Assembly: GCA_029260795.1 (NCBI GenBank)
Contig: JAJDCO010000001.1
Span: forward strand, 124,001-188,000
Length of the DNA stretch: 64,000 nucleotides
Reading direction: 5' to 3'
From: Planctomycetota bacterium
Lineage (GTDB): Bacteria; Planctomycetota; OFTM77
The position numbers were made by a program, and so were the translations under genes. The notes beneath the pieces are model-generated. The model was given only the letters and a program-made list of their open reading frames with translations. It had not been told where the DNA came from and made no database searches. Of the stretch, positions 19,001 to 27,118 are shown piece after piece. Numbering within the stretch: the first letter of the stretch is position 1; every line of letters begins with the position of its first letter.

Positions 19001-21365
19001 CGGCCTGGTCCGCCTCGCGACCGATCACACGGCGCAACGTCTGACCATCGAGATCGAGGCACCTCCGCTGGCTCGCCCCCAAACCACCGTCCCGGTCACC
19101 GTCACGCTCGCCGAGCACGATCCCGAGGGGGTCACCTGGGTCCACCTCTGGGCCGTCGACACCGGCATCCTATTGACGACCGACTTCGAGGTCCCCGATC
19201 CCCACGACCACTACTTCGCCCCCCGCCGCGCATCCGTCACGACGGCCGATGTCTTCGGCGACCTGTTGCCCGATCATCAGCGCGCCTCGTCGATCGATCG
19301 CATCGGTGGCGACCGCGGGGACTCCGCTCGCAAGCTCCGGCGCAACTCGGTGCCGGCGCACCGGTCGGAGGCCGCCGTCGTCTGGCGCACGGCTCGGCGC
19401 TGGGACCCTGAGCACTCGACCTGGCACGTCGACCTGCCGCCGCTCGAGGGTGAGCTGCGGTGGATGGCCGTCGCGACGTCCGGCGATCGCTACGGATCGA
19501 CGATTGCGACCACCACCGTCCGCTCGCCGCTGAGTGTCTCTGCGTCATGGCCACGTGCCGTGGCGCCGGGCGACGTCTTCGAGGTGCCCATCACGCTTGC
19601 CAATCAGACCGACGCCGACCTCGAGGTCTCCTGGGAGATCCGCATCGAAGGGCTTCTCGAGATCGGAGTGGCACCCACGACACGACGAGTGCCAGCTGGT
19701 GCGATCGAGCGATTCGTCGTGCCGGTGACGGCCACTGAGATCGGCGCGGTGACGGCGACGGTCGTGGCGAGCACCGAGACCGCGGAAGGAATGATCACGT
19801 CCCGAAGCCGGCAAGAGCTCACGGTGCGGCCCCCGGTGCCGATCCAAAGCCATTCCCAAGTCGTCGCTGTCGGGGCCTCGCGCTCGGAGAGCATTCGACT
19901 CGAAGCTCCCCTCCGTCCCGAGGGACGATTGGTACGCGTGGCCGTCGGCCCGGTACCGACGGTCGCCTTGCAGCCGGCGGTCGAGGAGCTGATCCGGTAC
20001 CCGTTCGGATGCCTCGAGCAGACGACGAGCCGCCTCTTCGCGCTCCTGCTCCACGGACGTTGGGTCGGATCGACGACCGGCGACGATCGCACGCTCCCTG
20101 TCGAAGTAGTCGAGCGCATCGATGCCGGGCTGCGACGCCTGGCGCGCCTACAGCTCCCCTCCGGCGGGCTGGCTACTTGGCCTCACCGGCGCGATGCCGA
20201 TGCGTGGGGCTCCGCCTACGCCGCCACCTTCGTCCTCGCCGCTCAGAATGAAGGCCTCCCCGTTCCGCCGTCCCTGCAGAAGGAGCTCATCGGTTGGCTC
20301 GACGAGCGACTGCAGACCGGAGCCGCGGAGACACCCGAGCTGGCCGCGTTCTTGTGCCGCATTCTGACCGAGGCCGATCGCCCGCCGCGCGGATGGATGG
20401 CACGGCTCTCCGAGCAGAAAGAGACGCTCGACATCGCGTCGCGGGCCCATCTCTATGCGGCGTGGCAATTCGTGGGTGAGAGCGAGCGGGCGCGAGCCTT
20501 GTTGCTCGATGGAACGCTCGCCCTCACCGTGCCGGCCGCTCGGTCCGGCCGACTGACCTCTCAGGTCCGACAGGAAGGGTTGCTGCTGGGAGCGCTCGCC
20601 GAGTGGGAGCCGGACCATCCGTGGTTGCCCGTCCTGGCGCAGCGCCTCGAGAGCGCACGAGGTTCGAGCGTGTGGGGCACGACCCTCGACAACGCGACCG
20701 CCGTCCAAGCGCTCGCACGTTGGGCGCAGACTCCGCGTGAAGAGGCTCATTACACCGGTCGCCTGGTCACCGATTCCGATGCGGCATTCACCTTCGACTC
20801 CGACCGATCGGTCGCGTTGGACCTGCCGAGCTCGACGCAAGCGATGACCGTCGAGCTGACGGGCACTGGCGAGGCATGGCTGGTCACGACCGTCGAAGGC
20901 CTCGCCCGCGATGACGCCGTGCAAGAGCTCGATCGACAACTCGAGATTCGACGCCACTGGCAGGATGCGAGCGGGCGCAAGGTCGATCCGATGACGTTGC
21001 GGACCGGAGACCTCGTGCAGGTCGAGCTTCGTCTACGCGCGCCCGGACTCGACGCCGGAGAGACTCTCGACAACATCGCCATCGTCGATCTGCTGCCGGG
21101 AGGGCTGGAGATCGAGAACCCGGCCCTGGCGACCTCCGACCGCACGGGATCGGGCCTCGGCTCGGCCCGACACGCCGAGCTTCAGGACGACCGCGTTCTG
21201 ATCTTCACCTCGGCCACCCGGCACCCGCGCGTGTTTCGCTACGGCCTGCGCGTCGTGGCCGCGGGCGAGTTCGTCGTGCCGCCAGTACAAGCGTCTTGCA
21301 TGTACGACCCCGCCTTTTCGTCGGTGAGTGGCGCCGGCCGCTGCCGCGTGCGCGGAGATCGATGA
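16035..21365 (+). CDS. yfhM: Bacterial alpha-2-macroglobulin (YfhM/MagD-like)
   Basis: 1776 residues, close to the size of E. coli YfhM. An N-terminal hydrophobic helix (residues 8-27) probably anchors it to the membrane. Tandem macroglobulin (MG) beta domains follow, then a bait-like and alpha-2-macroglobulin domain, and a thioester domain with the intact thioester motif YPFGCLEQ near residue 1326 and helical toroid repeats behind it. The C-terminal part has a receptor-like beta domain (ETLDNIAIVDLLPGGLEIENP). Such proteins trap attacking proteases by thioester-mediated crosslinking and are thought to guard the periplasm together with PBP1C. AGGAGGGG directly upstream supports the start. The stop overlaps the pbpC start (ATGA), as in the conserved yfhM-pbpC pair. 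Confidence 0.93.
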   Translation: MHTAWRYWLALGVLVVLNAAGWIWLRHSLSGPPGPTCQVLSTLPTGPVDETDRLTLVFDRPLVAADVCDQPLTRSPFVIEPDLPGDWSWTAPDRLELRLDAPPPPGRRLVARPAPDFEQQIGRALVGRRELVFETRALALESAHITHGDESRLELHLEFNQPVLPQDLIAQARLSCFGVEELALTASRADARDEVVLEFHRPAGLEVTLTLDATLAGHEADRPLGKTTARKLRVPDRFAFIDVRAETPGLDSDTALHLRFTEPLDVAATLPPIEIKPSIGAFSTQRSGRDLILRGPFEPASTYQIIVPSTLLSARGATLREAAHRKVTLEARSPRVAFAEHRGILTPHGHRLLDLRTTGVQRLRAICHRVHTNNLVEHVRGRRPEETARALAERTLTVAGEPGSVQSLGLDLGELLGEPIGVYHVTLQADEHRWTRDRTIVTVSDLALTVKEQRTGPWVWVTSLRTGMPVAGAEVLAFSFNDQILARALTDESGVATLDVPTGHPDGRAWLIAAQLGDDLNFVQPDRRRWSLDDVDQSGRPIALHDDLLLYTERDIYRPGDPIHATAIVRTPTGGTPKPYPLELTLRAPDGRSVAREIVTPDAELPGLVQASFATDAEAPLGAYRLEARVPGADRNLAAASILVEAFVPVRIEASATPTQERFLTGQSPAIAISARFLIGRPAAKLPVRVIGSWWRARYRSPSAPDHAFGLESSNQTHAFQSKATLDEAGELTWTLTGSTVPSEPGLWKALAQVTVTEPGGRSVNRSLTLVHDSLGRHLGVRLPDTITIGEPFEASWLVRDGEDHALPLGATELSLVRLEREWVLKKVNGEAVWQAEMHEIEIHRETIEPVSGQTFGDQRRLTCPTWGRYEIRLTDLASGARTTNRFQTGGVWTPNDGGPERLELRLDKESYAPGSTVRVSVRAPFAGTLLLTLETDQVLSHQTRTLSEPVADLEWTVPADLRGGGFVSATLVRPVDPGQTDWRPHRARGLVRLATDHTAQRLTIEIEAPPLARPQTTVPVTVTLAEHDPEGVTWVHLWAVDTGILLTTDFEVPDPHDHYFAPRRASVTTADVFGDLLPDHQRASSIDRIGGDRGDSARKLRRNSVPAHRSEAAVVWRTARRWDPEHSTWHVDLPPLEGELRWMAVATSGDRYGSTIATTTVRSPLSVSASWPRAVAPGDVFEVPITLANQTDADLEVSWEIRIEGLLEIGVAPTTRRVPAGAIERFVVPVTATEIGAVTATVVASTETAEGMITSRSRQELTVRPPVPIQSHSQVVAVGASRSESIRLEAPLRPEGRLVRVAVGPVPTVALQPAVEELIRYPFGCLEQTTSRLFALLLHGRWVGSTTGDDRTLPVEVVERIDAGLRRLARLQLPSGGLATWPHRRDADAWGSAYAATFVLAAQNEGLPVPPSLQKELIGWLDERLQTGAAETPELAAFLCRILTEADRPPRGWMARLSEQKETLDIASRAHLYAAWQFVGESERARALLLDGTLALTVPAARSGRLTSQVRQEGLLLGALAEWEPDHPWLPVLAQRLESARGSSVWGTTLDNATAVQALARWAQTPREEAHYTGRLVTDSDAAFTFDSDRSVALDLPSSTQAMTVELTGTGEAWLVTTVEGLARDDAVQELDRQLEIRRHWQDASGRKVDPMTLRTGDLVQVELRLRAPGLDAGETLDNIAIVDLLPGGLEIENPALATSDRTGSGLGSARHAELQDDRVLIFTSATRHPRVFRYGLRVVAAGEFVVPPVQASCMYDPAFSSVSGAGRCRVRGDR

Positions 21366-23440
21366 TGAGTGCGAGCCGTCCTCGATTCGTCTTCCGACAG
21401 CCCGAGCCGGTGAGGCCGCGTGGTCGTCTCCGTCGCATCATGCGCCTCACCGTGCTCGTTCTCGCGGGCATCTTTTCGGCGGCTGCCGGAGCCGTGGCCG
21501 TCACGCTCTGGCGCTACCCGGTTCCTTGGGTGCGCCTGGAGTCAGGACCCACGAGTGCGCGGGTGACCGATCGCTCAGGCCGCTTGCTCTTATCCCACGT
21601 GGGGCAGGACGATCAGTGGCATCGTCCCGTGCCTCTCTCGGAGGTGAGCCCGTGGGTCCTCCGCGCCACGATCGCCGTCGAAGACGAGCGCTTCGAGATC
21701 CACCCGGGTGTCGACCCGCTGGCGATCGGGCGTGCGCTCGTTCAGAACCTGGTGGCAGGGCGAACCGTCTCGGGCGCCAGCACGCTGACGATGCAGCTCG
21801 CACGCATGCTCGACGATCGACCCCGCACCTGGAGCACCAAGCTGATCGAGGCGAGCCGGGCTCTCGCCATCGAGCGAAGGCTCACGAAGATTGAGGTCCT
21901 CGAGCACTACCTCAATCGCGCGCCCTACGGAGCCAACGTGCTCGGGATCGAGGCGGCGGCGCGGTTCTGGTTCGACCGCTCGGCCAGCGAGCTGTCGCTC
22001 GGCCAAGCCGCGCTCCTCGCCGGCTTGCCTCAGAGCCCGAGTCGGCTGCGTCCCGATCGCCATCCGACTGCTTCGCGAGCTCGCCGAGAGACGGTGCTCC
22101 GTCGCCTCCTCGAACGCGGCGAGATCGGTGACGCGGAGTACCGCATCGCTCAGCGCGAACCGCTCGGCTTGCGAACGGGCGGCCAGAACATTCGCGCGCC
22201 GCACGCGGCTTGGCTCGCGCTCGAGAGGCGTCCCGCCGGCGGCCCGATGTGCCTCGACCTCGATCGCCAGGACGCGCTCGAGCGGCTACTCGAAGACCAT
22301 CGCGAGAAGCTTCCGCCCGGCGGGGATTGGGCGATCGCGGTGGTCGAGATCGGGTCGTGCGACCTGATCGCGTTGGTGGGCTCGGCTCGGGTGGAGGATC
22401 CGGTCGACGGCCAGGTGAACGGAGCCGACGCGTTACGGAGCCCGGGCTCGACCTTGAAACCCTTCTTCTATGCGACCGCCTTCGAGGCTGGACGACTCGC
22501 ACCCGACAGTCGACTCGACGATATCCCGATCCAGCGCGGTGGTTGGCGGCCACGCAACTTCGACGGCAAGTTTCGCGGACCCATCGACGCCGCATCGGCG
22601 TTGCGGCTGTCGCTCAACGTTCCGGCGATTCACGTCGCCGAGCAGATGGGATTGGCGCGCTGCCTCGGCACGCTCAGGCGCTGCGGTGTGCGATTCGTCA
22701 TCGATCCTGCAACACGCGGCGGGCTGGCCCTCGTGACGGGAGCCGTCGAGACGACCTTGCTGGACCTGGTCGAGGCCTACGCCACGATCGGTCGCGGTGG
22801 CCGGCATCGCCCGATTCGTCTCTTCCTGGAAGATCCGAGCCCCGAGAGCCCGGCTCTGTCGGAGGCCGTGTGCGCCCACCTCGATCACATCTTGTCCTCT
22901 CGAGCGCGACGGCCTCACGGCCTCGAGTCGTTGGCGGAGAACGACGTGCCTTGGTTCATGTGGAAGACCGGAACGAGCTCGGGTCGACGAGACGCTTGGG
23001 CGGTCGGGCACAACGGCCGAGTCGCTGCCGGGGTCTGGGTCGGCTCCTTCGAGGGCACGGGTCACCCGGACGTCGTCGGATCACTGGCTGCCGAGCCGAT
23101 CTTGGCAGCGCTCTTCGTGCACCCCGACTTTCGAGGTTCGCACGCCCCTCCCGAGCCGCCGTCGCTGAACGTGCGCCGTCCCCTTCCTCGGCCACGAGAG
23201 CAATGCGCCGAGCTGAGCATCGAGTCGCCCGTCGGCGGTGAGGTCTTCCTCTCGCCGAATGGGGCCGCGGTCTCTGTCGCTTGCGCATTGTCCGGAGCCG
23301 ATGAAGCGGTGTGGTTCCTCGACCATCGCCGGGTCGAGCCGGACTCACGCCATCGGCTGCTCGTTCCGATCGGCATGCATCGACTGCGCGCGTTGGCTCC
23401 GGATGGCCGGTCGACGGCGGTATCCTTCTCGGTAGAGTGA
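21362..23440 (+). CDS. pbpC: Penicillin-binding protein 1C
   Basis: 692 residues from the ATG at 21362, which overlaps the macroglobulin stop. A transmembrane helix (about 30-50) anchors the protein. The GT51 glycosyltransferase domain has EDERFEIHPGVD near residue 106 and the GASTLTMQLAR block. The transpeptidase domain keeps all three catalytic motifs: STLK near 362, SLN near 417 and KTGTSS near 535. The C-terminal 75 residues fit the PBP1C-specific BiPBP_C domain. It polymerises and crosslinks peptidoglycan; together with the alpha-2-macroglobulin it is thought to repair the wall after host or predator attack. All catalytic residues are intact. Confidence 0.95.
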   Translation: MMSASRPRFVFRQPEPVRPRGRLRRIMRLTVLVLAGIFSAAAGAVAVTLWRYPVPWVRLESGPTSARVTDRSGRLLLSHVGQDDQWHRPVPLSEVSPWVLRATIAVEDERFEIHPGVDPLAIGRALVQNLVAGRTVSGASTLTMQLARMLDDRPRTWSTKLIEASRALAIERRLTKIEVLEHYLNRAPYGANVLGIEAAARFWFDRSASELSLGQAALLAGLPQSPSRLRPDRHPTASRARRETVLRRLLERGEIGDAEYRIAQREPLGLRTGGQNIRAPHAAWLALERRPAGGPMCLDLDRQDALERLLEDHREKLPPGGDWAIAVVEIGSCDLIALVGSARVEDPVDGQVNGADALRSPGSTLKPFFYATAFEAGRLAPDSRLDDIPIQRGGWRPRNFDGKFRGPIDAASALRLSLNVPAIHVAEQMGLARCLGTLRRCGVRFVIDPATRGGLALVTGAVETTLLDLVEAYATIGRGGRHRPIRLFLEDPSPESPALSEAVCAHLDHILSSRARRPHGLESLAENDVPWFMWKTGTSSGRRDAWAVGHNGRVAAGVWVGSFEGTGHPDVVGSLAAEPILAALFVHPDFRGSHAPPEPPSLNVRRPLPRPREQCAELSIESPVGGEVFLSPNGAAVSVACALSGADEAVWFLDHRRVEPDSRHRLLVPIGMHRLRALAPDGRSTAVSFSVE

Positions 23441-23781
23441 GCCAGCAGAGTGCGAGCGCTCCCTGGTATCCGAGCGATCTGGTAGCGTCGCAGGAAGCGG
23501 CACGAGTAGAGACTGTCGAGTCCACCACCGTCGCGCTGCTGACGATGCCGTTCTCTCCGACCTTCGGCGCTCCACTCCACAAGTCCGGAATGCTCGAGCA
23601 CATTGACGCACGCCGACGCCTCGCCGCCGAGAACGGCTGGGTGCTCGTCGACCTCGAGCGGCACCCGCGACGATTGCCCCGATGGACCCAGGCGCCCCAC
23701 GAATTCCTCCCCACGCTTCGCGGATCTCGGTATCCTGGCCGTCCTGGCTCGCCCGCCACCTTCCTTCGTCGGCCCATTGCC
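23441..23781. other. Intergenic region upstream of the repeat protein
   Basis: About 340 bp. The plus frame is open and continuous with the downstream gene, but the upstream translation is low-complexity and carries no signal peptide. The natural start is the signal peptide at 23782. No RNA or terminator is recognised. Confidence 0.4.
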
Positions 23782-25839
23782 ATGCTCACTCGAACTGTCG
23801 GTTTCGCCGTGCTCTCCTGGCTACTCTCCGTCGCGGTTGGGCACGCGCAGAGCGCGGGCGATCTCATCAGGCCGAAGGCGCCCATCGAGTACCAGGCTCA
23901 GCCACCGAGTGAGCTTTGGCAAGTGGTGGAGCGCCTGGCGACCGAGCAGGCGATCGAGACCGAGGTCACGGGTGTCGTGGAGCACTTGCGCGAGATGCTC
24001 GGCAAGCGCCGCTTGAACGGACGCCGGACGCGGATCCTGGACTCCCTTGCCAACCCGTGGCAGGTCCCGGCTCATGCTGACGCGTTGCGCGAAGATCTGG
24101 GCCGGCCGCTCAGCCAACGCCGCCCCAGCTTCGATGGACTGGTCGAGAGTGTGGCCAGCTGGCTCGACATCGGGGACCTGACGACTGCGTCGTCCCCGGA
24201 AGAGGCCGCCGCTCTCGCCAAGCTCGACGAGATCTGGTTGCGCATCGAATCCCGCGACACCGTGGAGATGGACCTGATGACCGCGCTCAGCGAGTACCTG
24301 GGCGAGGCGCACTCGTTGCTCGCGCGCAATCTCGACCGCCTCAACGAGACGGACCGGACGGCACTCCGGGATCTACCCGGCCCGGCGGCCCAGGCCTGGT
24401 ATCGCACCCACTTCCCGGACCTCTCCGAGGAGGAGAGTCGCGAGCACGAGGAGACCCTACGACGCTTCCGGGTGGCGGTCCTGCAGGTCGACCGCGCTCC
24501 TGTCCTCCGAGTGGCGCGACACCTGATGCAAATGATGGATCCCGCAAAAGCACGCGACATCGCCAAGCGCCTCGAGCGCACGAAGAAGAGCGATCGTCCG
24601 AAGGTGCCGGGCTTCGAGGGAGACATCCAAGCGATCGTCGGCGACGCTCCCTTCAATCGCGTCGTGCTCGGCGGCCGTCGCCCGGCGACCTACTCGGGGG
24701 AAGCGGCTCTCGTGATCGACCTGGGGGGCAACGATACCTACCAGCGCGCAGCTGTCGCCGAGGAGTCGAGCGGCCTGGCCTCGATCGTGATCGATCTGCG
24801 CGGACGAGACACCTACTCGGGTGACGTCGGTCCGGTCTTCACGGTCGGCGGCGTGGCGCTGCTGCTCGATCTGGACAAGGACGACACCTACACCTCGAAG
24901 CGTCATGGTCAGTCCGCCTCCATCGTCGGCTTCTCCTTGCTCGCCGATCTCGAGGGAGACGACCACTACCTGGCCGAAGACTATGGGCAGGGCTACAGCC
25001 ACACCGGCGTAGCGCTCCTCTATGACGCCAGCGGCGACGACGACTACCGCGCTTGGGCATACGCGCAGGGCGCTGGCATCGGGAACGGTCTCTCGTCCTT
25101 GATCGATGGCTCCGGCAATGACGAGTATCTCGCCGATCTCCATTGGCCCGACGTCTACGGCGACTCGGGTCCCGAGATCTACCACGGGGCGTCCCAGGGC
25201 TACAGCACGGGCCTGCGCGGTGCTGAGCCAGAGATCGCCGGAGGCTTCGCGGCGCTGATCGATCTCGGCGAGGGGAGCGATCGGTATCAATCGGGAAGCT
25301 TCAGCCAAGGGGGCGGCTACTACTTCGGCTTCGGGCTGATGTCCGACGGAGGCGGAGACGACGAGAACGAAGGCGCTCGCTACTCGCAAGGCTTTGGAGT
25401 CCATCAGGCGGTCGGCGTGCGCTGGGATCAGGGTGGGAACGATCGCTATCGAACACGCAGCGTCGCGCATTGCGGGTCCGCCTGGGACGAAGCGGTGGGA
25501 TTCTTCATCGAGGAGAGCGGCAACGACGTCTACGAGGCCGGTGGGCTCGCCCTCGGAGCTGCGGCTCAGACGGCCGTCGCGGTGCTGATCGAGGGCGGTG
25601 GGAATGACCACTACCAGTCCGCCGGCGGCGCGACTCAAGGCTCTGCAGGTGCCTCGGAGTATCATGACAAGCAGTCGTTTGCCCTGCTGCTCGATCTCGG
25701 TGGCGGCCGGGACAGCTACTCACGTGAAGATCGAGGGGACGACCGCGCCGTGATGGCGAAGTGGAACGGCATCTTTCTCGACACGCGAGCGAAGAGCACG
25801 GCTCAGCTCCTCGGGTCGAAGCGACCGCTCTCGAAGTGA
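23782..25839 (+). CDS. Secreted protein with about twelve Asp/Gly-rich ~30-residue repeats
   Basis: 685 residues from the ATG at 23782, which opens a clear signal peptide (MLTRTVGFAVLSWLLSVAVGHAQS). Residues about 25-300 are helical and charged with no recognised domain. From about 308 to 651 there are roughly twelve repeats of 27-40 residues, each centred on a hydrophobic strand followed by Asp-x-x-Gly-x-Asp-x-Tyr, for example ALVIDLGGNDTYQ, ALLYDASGDDDYR and AVLIEGGGNDHYQ. They alternate with glycine/glutamine turns such as YAQGAG. This suggests a beta-solenoid, possibly calcium-binding in a manner like RTX repeats but with a different consensus. The upstream RBS is weak. The function is unknown. 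Confidence 0.8.
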   Translation: MLTRTVGFAVLSWLLSVAVGHAQSAGDLIRPKAPIEYQAQPPSELWQVVERLATEQAIETEVTGVVEHLREMLGKRRLNGRRTRILDSLANPWQVPAHADALREDLGRPLSQRRPSFDGLVESVASWLDIGDLTTASSPEEAAALAKLDEIWLRIESRDTVEMDLMTALSEYLGEAHSLLARNLDRLNETDRTALRDLPGPAAQAWYRTHFPDLSEEESREHEETLRRFRVAVLQVDRAPVLRVARHLMQMMDPAKARDIAKRLERTKKSDRPKVPGFEGDIQAIVGDAPFNRVVLGGRRPATYSGEAALVIDLGGNDTYQRAAVAEESSGLASIVIDLRGRDTYSGDVGPVFTVGGVALLLDLDKDDTYTSKRHGQSASIVGFSLLADLEGDDHYLAEDYGQGYSHTGVALLYDASGDDDYRAWAYAQGAGIGNGLSSLIDGSGNDEYLADLHWPDVYGDSGPEIYHGASQGYSTGLRGAEPEIAGGFAALIDLGEGSDRYQSGSFSQGGGYYFGFGLMSDGGGDDENEGARYSQGFGVHQAVGVRWDQGGNDRYRTRSVAHCGSAWDEAVGFFIEESGNDVYEAGGLALGAAAQTAVAVLIEGGGNDHYQSAGGATQGSAGASEYHDKQSFALLLDLGGGRDSYSREDRGDDRAVMAKWNGIFLDTRAKSTAQLLGSKRPLSK

Positions 25840-25860
25840 GAGAGGCGCTCGGACTCGACT

Positions 25861-25878
25861 CGGACGCCTGGGCGTCCG
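25861..25878 (+). terminator. Hairpin after the repeat protein gene
   Basis: CGGACGC / GCGTCCG stem around a four-base loop, 21 bp after the stop, without a T-run. It is a candidate terminator or mRNA 3' stabiliser. Confidence 0.4.
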
Positions 25879-26001
25879 GCTCCACTTCGCGCGGTTGACG
25901 CAGGTGGTCGCAAGTGGGCTCGGAAGCGGCATGGGAGCTTCGCTTCACGGACGCAGTCCTCGTATCGCGAGGGCATTCTTGCTTTGCGGACGCGCTCCGC
26001 T

Positions 26002-26154
26002 TCAAGCGTCCTTCTGGCACCGATGACAATCGGGGCAGTGGGCGCCGCTGGTCTCGGTGCAGACGGCGTCGTAGCAGGAGGTGCACCAGTGGCGCATACG
26101 GTTGCTCTCGGGGCTCTCGGCGTGTGGTTCGGCAGTCTTCGGGGTGCGCTTCAT
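26002..26154 (-). CDS. Small zinc-ribbon protein, 50 residues
   Basis: It starts at the ATG at 26154, preceded by GAGG nine bases upstream, within a longer open frame. It encodes a basic N-terminus (MKRTPKTAEPH) followed by a compact cysteine cluster, HWCTSCYDAVC then HCPDCHRCQ, with two CxxC knuckles that could bind one zinc ion. No known family is recognised. It lies alone, opposite to its neighbours. The cysteine pattern and RBS are the reasons to call it a gene; its small size limits certainty. Confidence 0.5.
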   Translation of the reverse strand: MKRTPKTAEPHAESPESNRMRHWCTSCYDAVCTETSGAHCPDCHRCQKDA

Positions 26155-26440
26155 CGGACGATTCCTCGGTTCGGGTGAGTGGCGGTTCTTGCTTCGTGAG
26201 ATGAAAGTCCCGTCCTTCATCGAACCGAACACCTTTTCTCGGTGGGAGCCGCAAGGTCGGTCTCGGGGCGCCTGTCGTGCCCCTTCGAGAGATCAGAGCG
26301 CGATCGGCAGCCGGTCCGATCGCGGGAATTGTCCGAGGCGCCTCTTTTGAGGGCGGCCTCTCACTCCTCTCGATTCGGGCGCTCCACGAGGCCACCGAGC
26401 GCACTCACTCCGCGATTCACTGGCGCTGCTCCCGGACCGC

Positions 26441-26974
26441 TTGAAGGCAATTCGTAGTTGGCTGAACACGCGGCCGCGGCCAAGTGAGTTCTCTCCGACA
26501 ACCTATCGGCCGAATCTACAACCGTTGATGTGGTGGGACCTCCTCAAAGTACGTCGCCGACGCCGGCGCCTCCCGCGCTGGGATCGAACCGGCTCGACCT
26601 ACTTCGTCACGTTTCGCGTCGACAAGGGTCTCGGTCCCATCTTCACGTGACATCCTGCCGCTGCGGCGGTCGTCGAGGAGATGCTCTTCTACGACTACCG
26701 AGTCCTCTACGACTTGGACGCCTACGTCATCATGCCCGATCACTTTCACGTCCTGATCCGCCCGCGGAAGGGTCAGGCTCTCTGGGAGGTCCTTCAGACC
26801 TTCAAAGGGCGCTCGGCGCGTTTCGCAAACCTCCAAATCGGGAGAGCGGGTCGAGTATGGTTCCCCCGGTACCTCGACCGAATCGCTCGAAACACCGACG
26901 ACTGGATCCGGTGGATGCAGTACCTTCACGACAACCCAGTCCGTGCCAGACTCGTCAAAGCGGCTGAAGACTGA
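26441..26974 (+). pseudogene. REP-associated tyrosine transposase (RAYT), interrupted by one stop
   Basis: Two in-frame halves encode an IS200-like Y1 transposase of the RAYT type. The first half ends WDRTGSTYFVTFRVDKG...FT and is followed by TGA at 26648-26650. The same frame then continues HPAAAAVVEEMLFYDYRVLYDLDAYVIMPDHFHVLIRP to the stop at 26974. The HUH motif (DHFHVL) and the catalytic-Tyr segment (YLHDNPVRA) are both intact downstream of the stop. No frameshift is needed to join the halves, so a single nonsense change inactivated the gene, unless an internal start produces the C-terminal part. REP-like palindromes occur just downstream (27074) and at 60.3-60.5 kb. Confidence 0.85.
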
Positions 26975-27073
26975 CCCTGGAGTAGCTTCGTGACGATGCA
27001 CTCCCGCGGCCGCCTGGACTCCTATCCGATCGCGAGTGATGGCGTCTCTGACTCGCCCTCGGAGACCCTTATC

Positions 27074-27099
27074 GGACCCCCGGCTTCAGCCGGCGGTCC
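27074..27099. repeat. REP-like palindrome near RAYT pseudogene
   Basis: GGACCCCCGGC TTCA GCCGGCGGTCC: 11-bp arms with one mismatch around a TTCA loop. It lies 100 bp after the RAYT pseudogene and 20 bp before the proposed TTG start of the next gene. The TTCA loop and GGC stem are shared with elements at 60304 and 60511. Confidence 0.65.
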
Positions 27100-27118
27100 A
27101 AGACGAAAGAACGATCCA

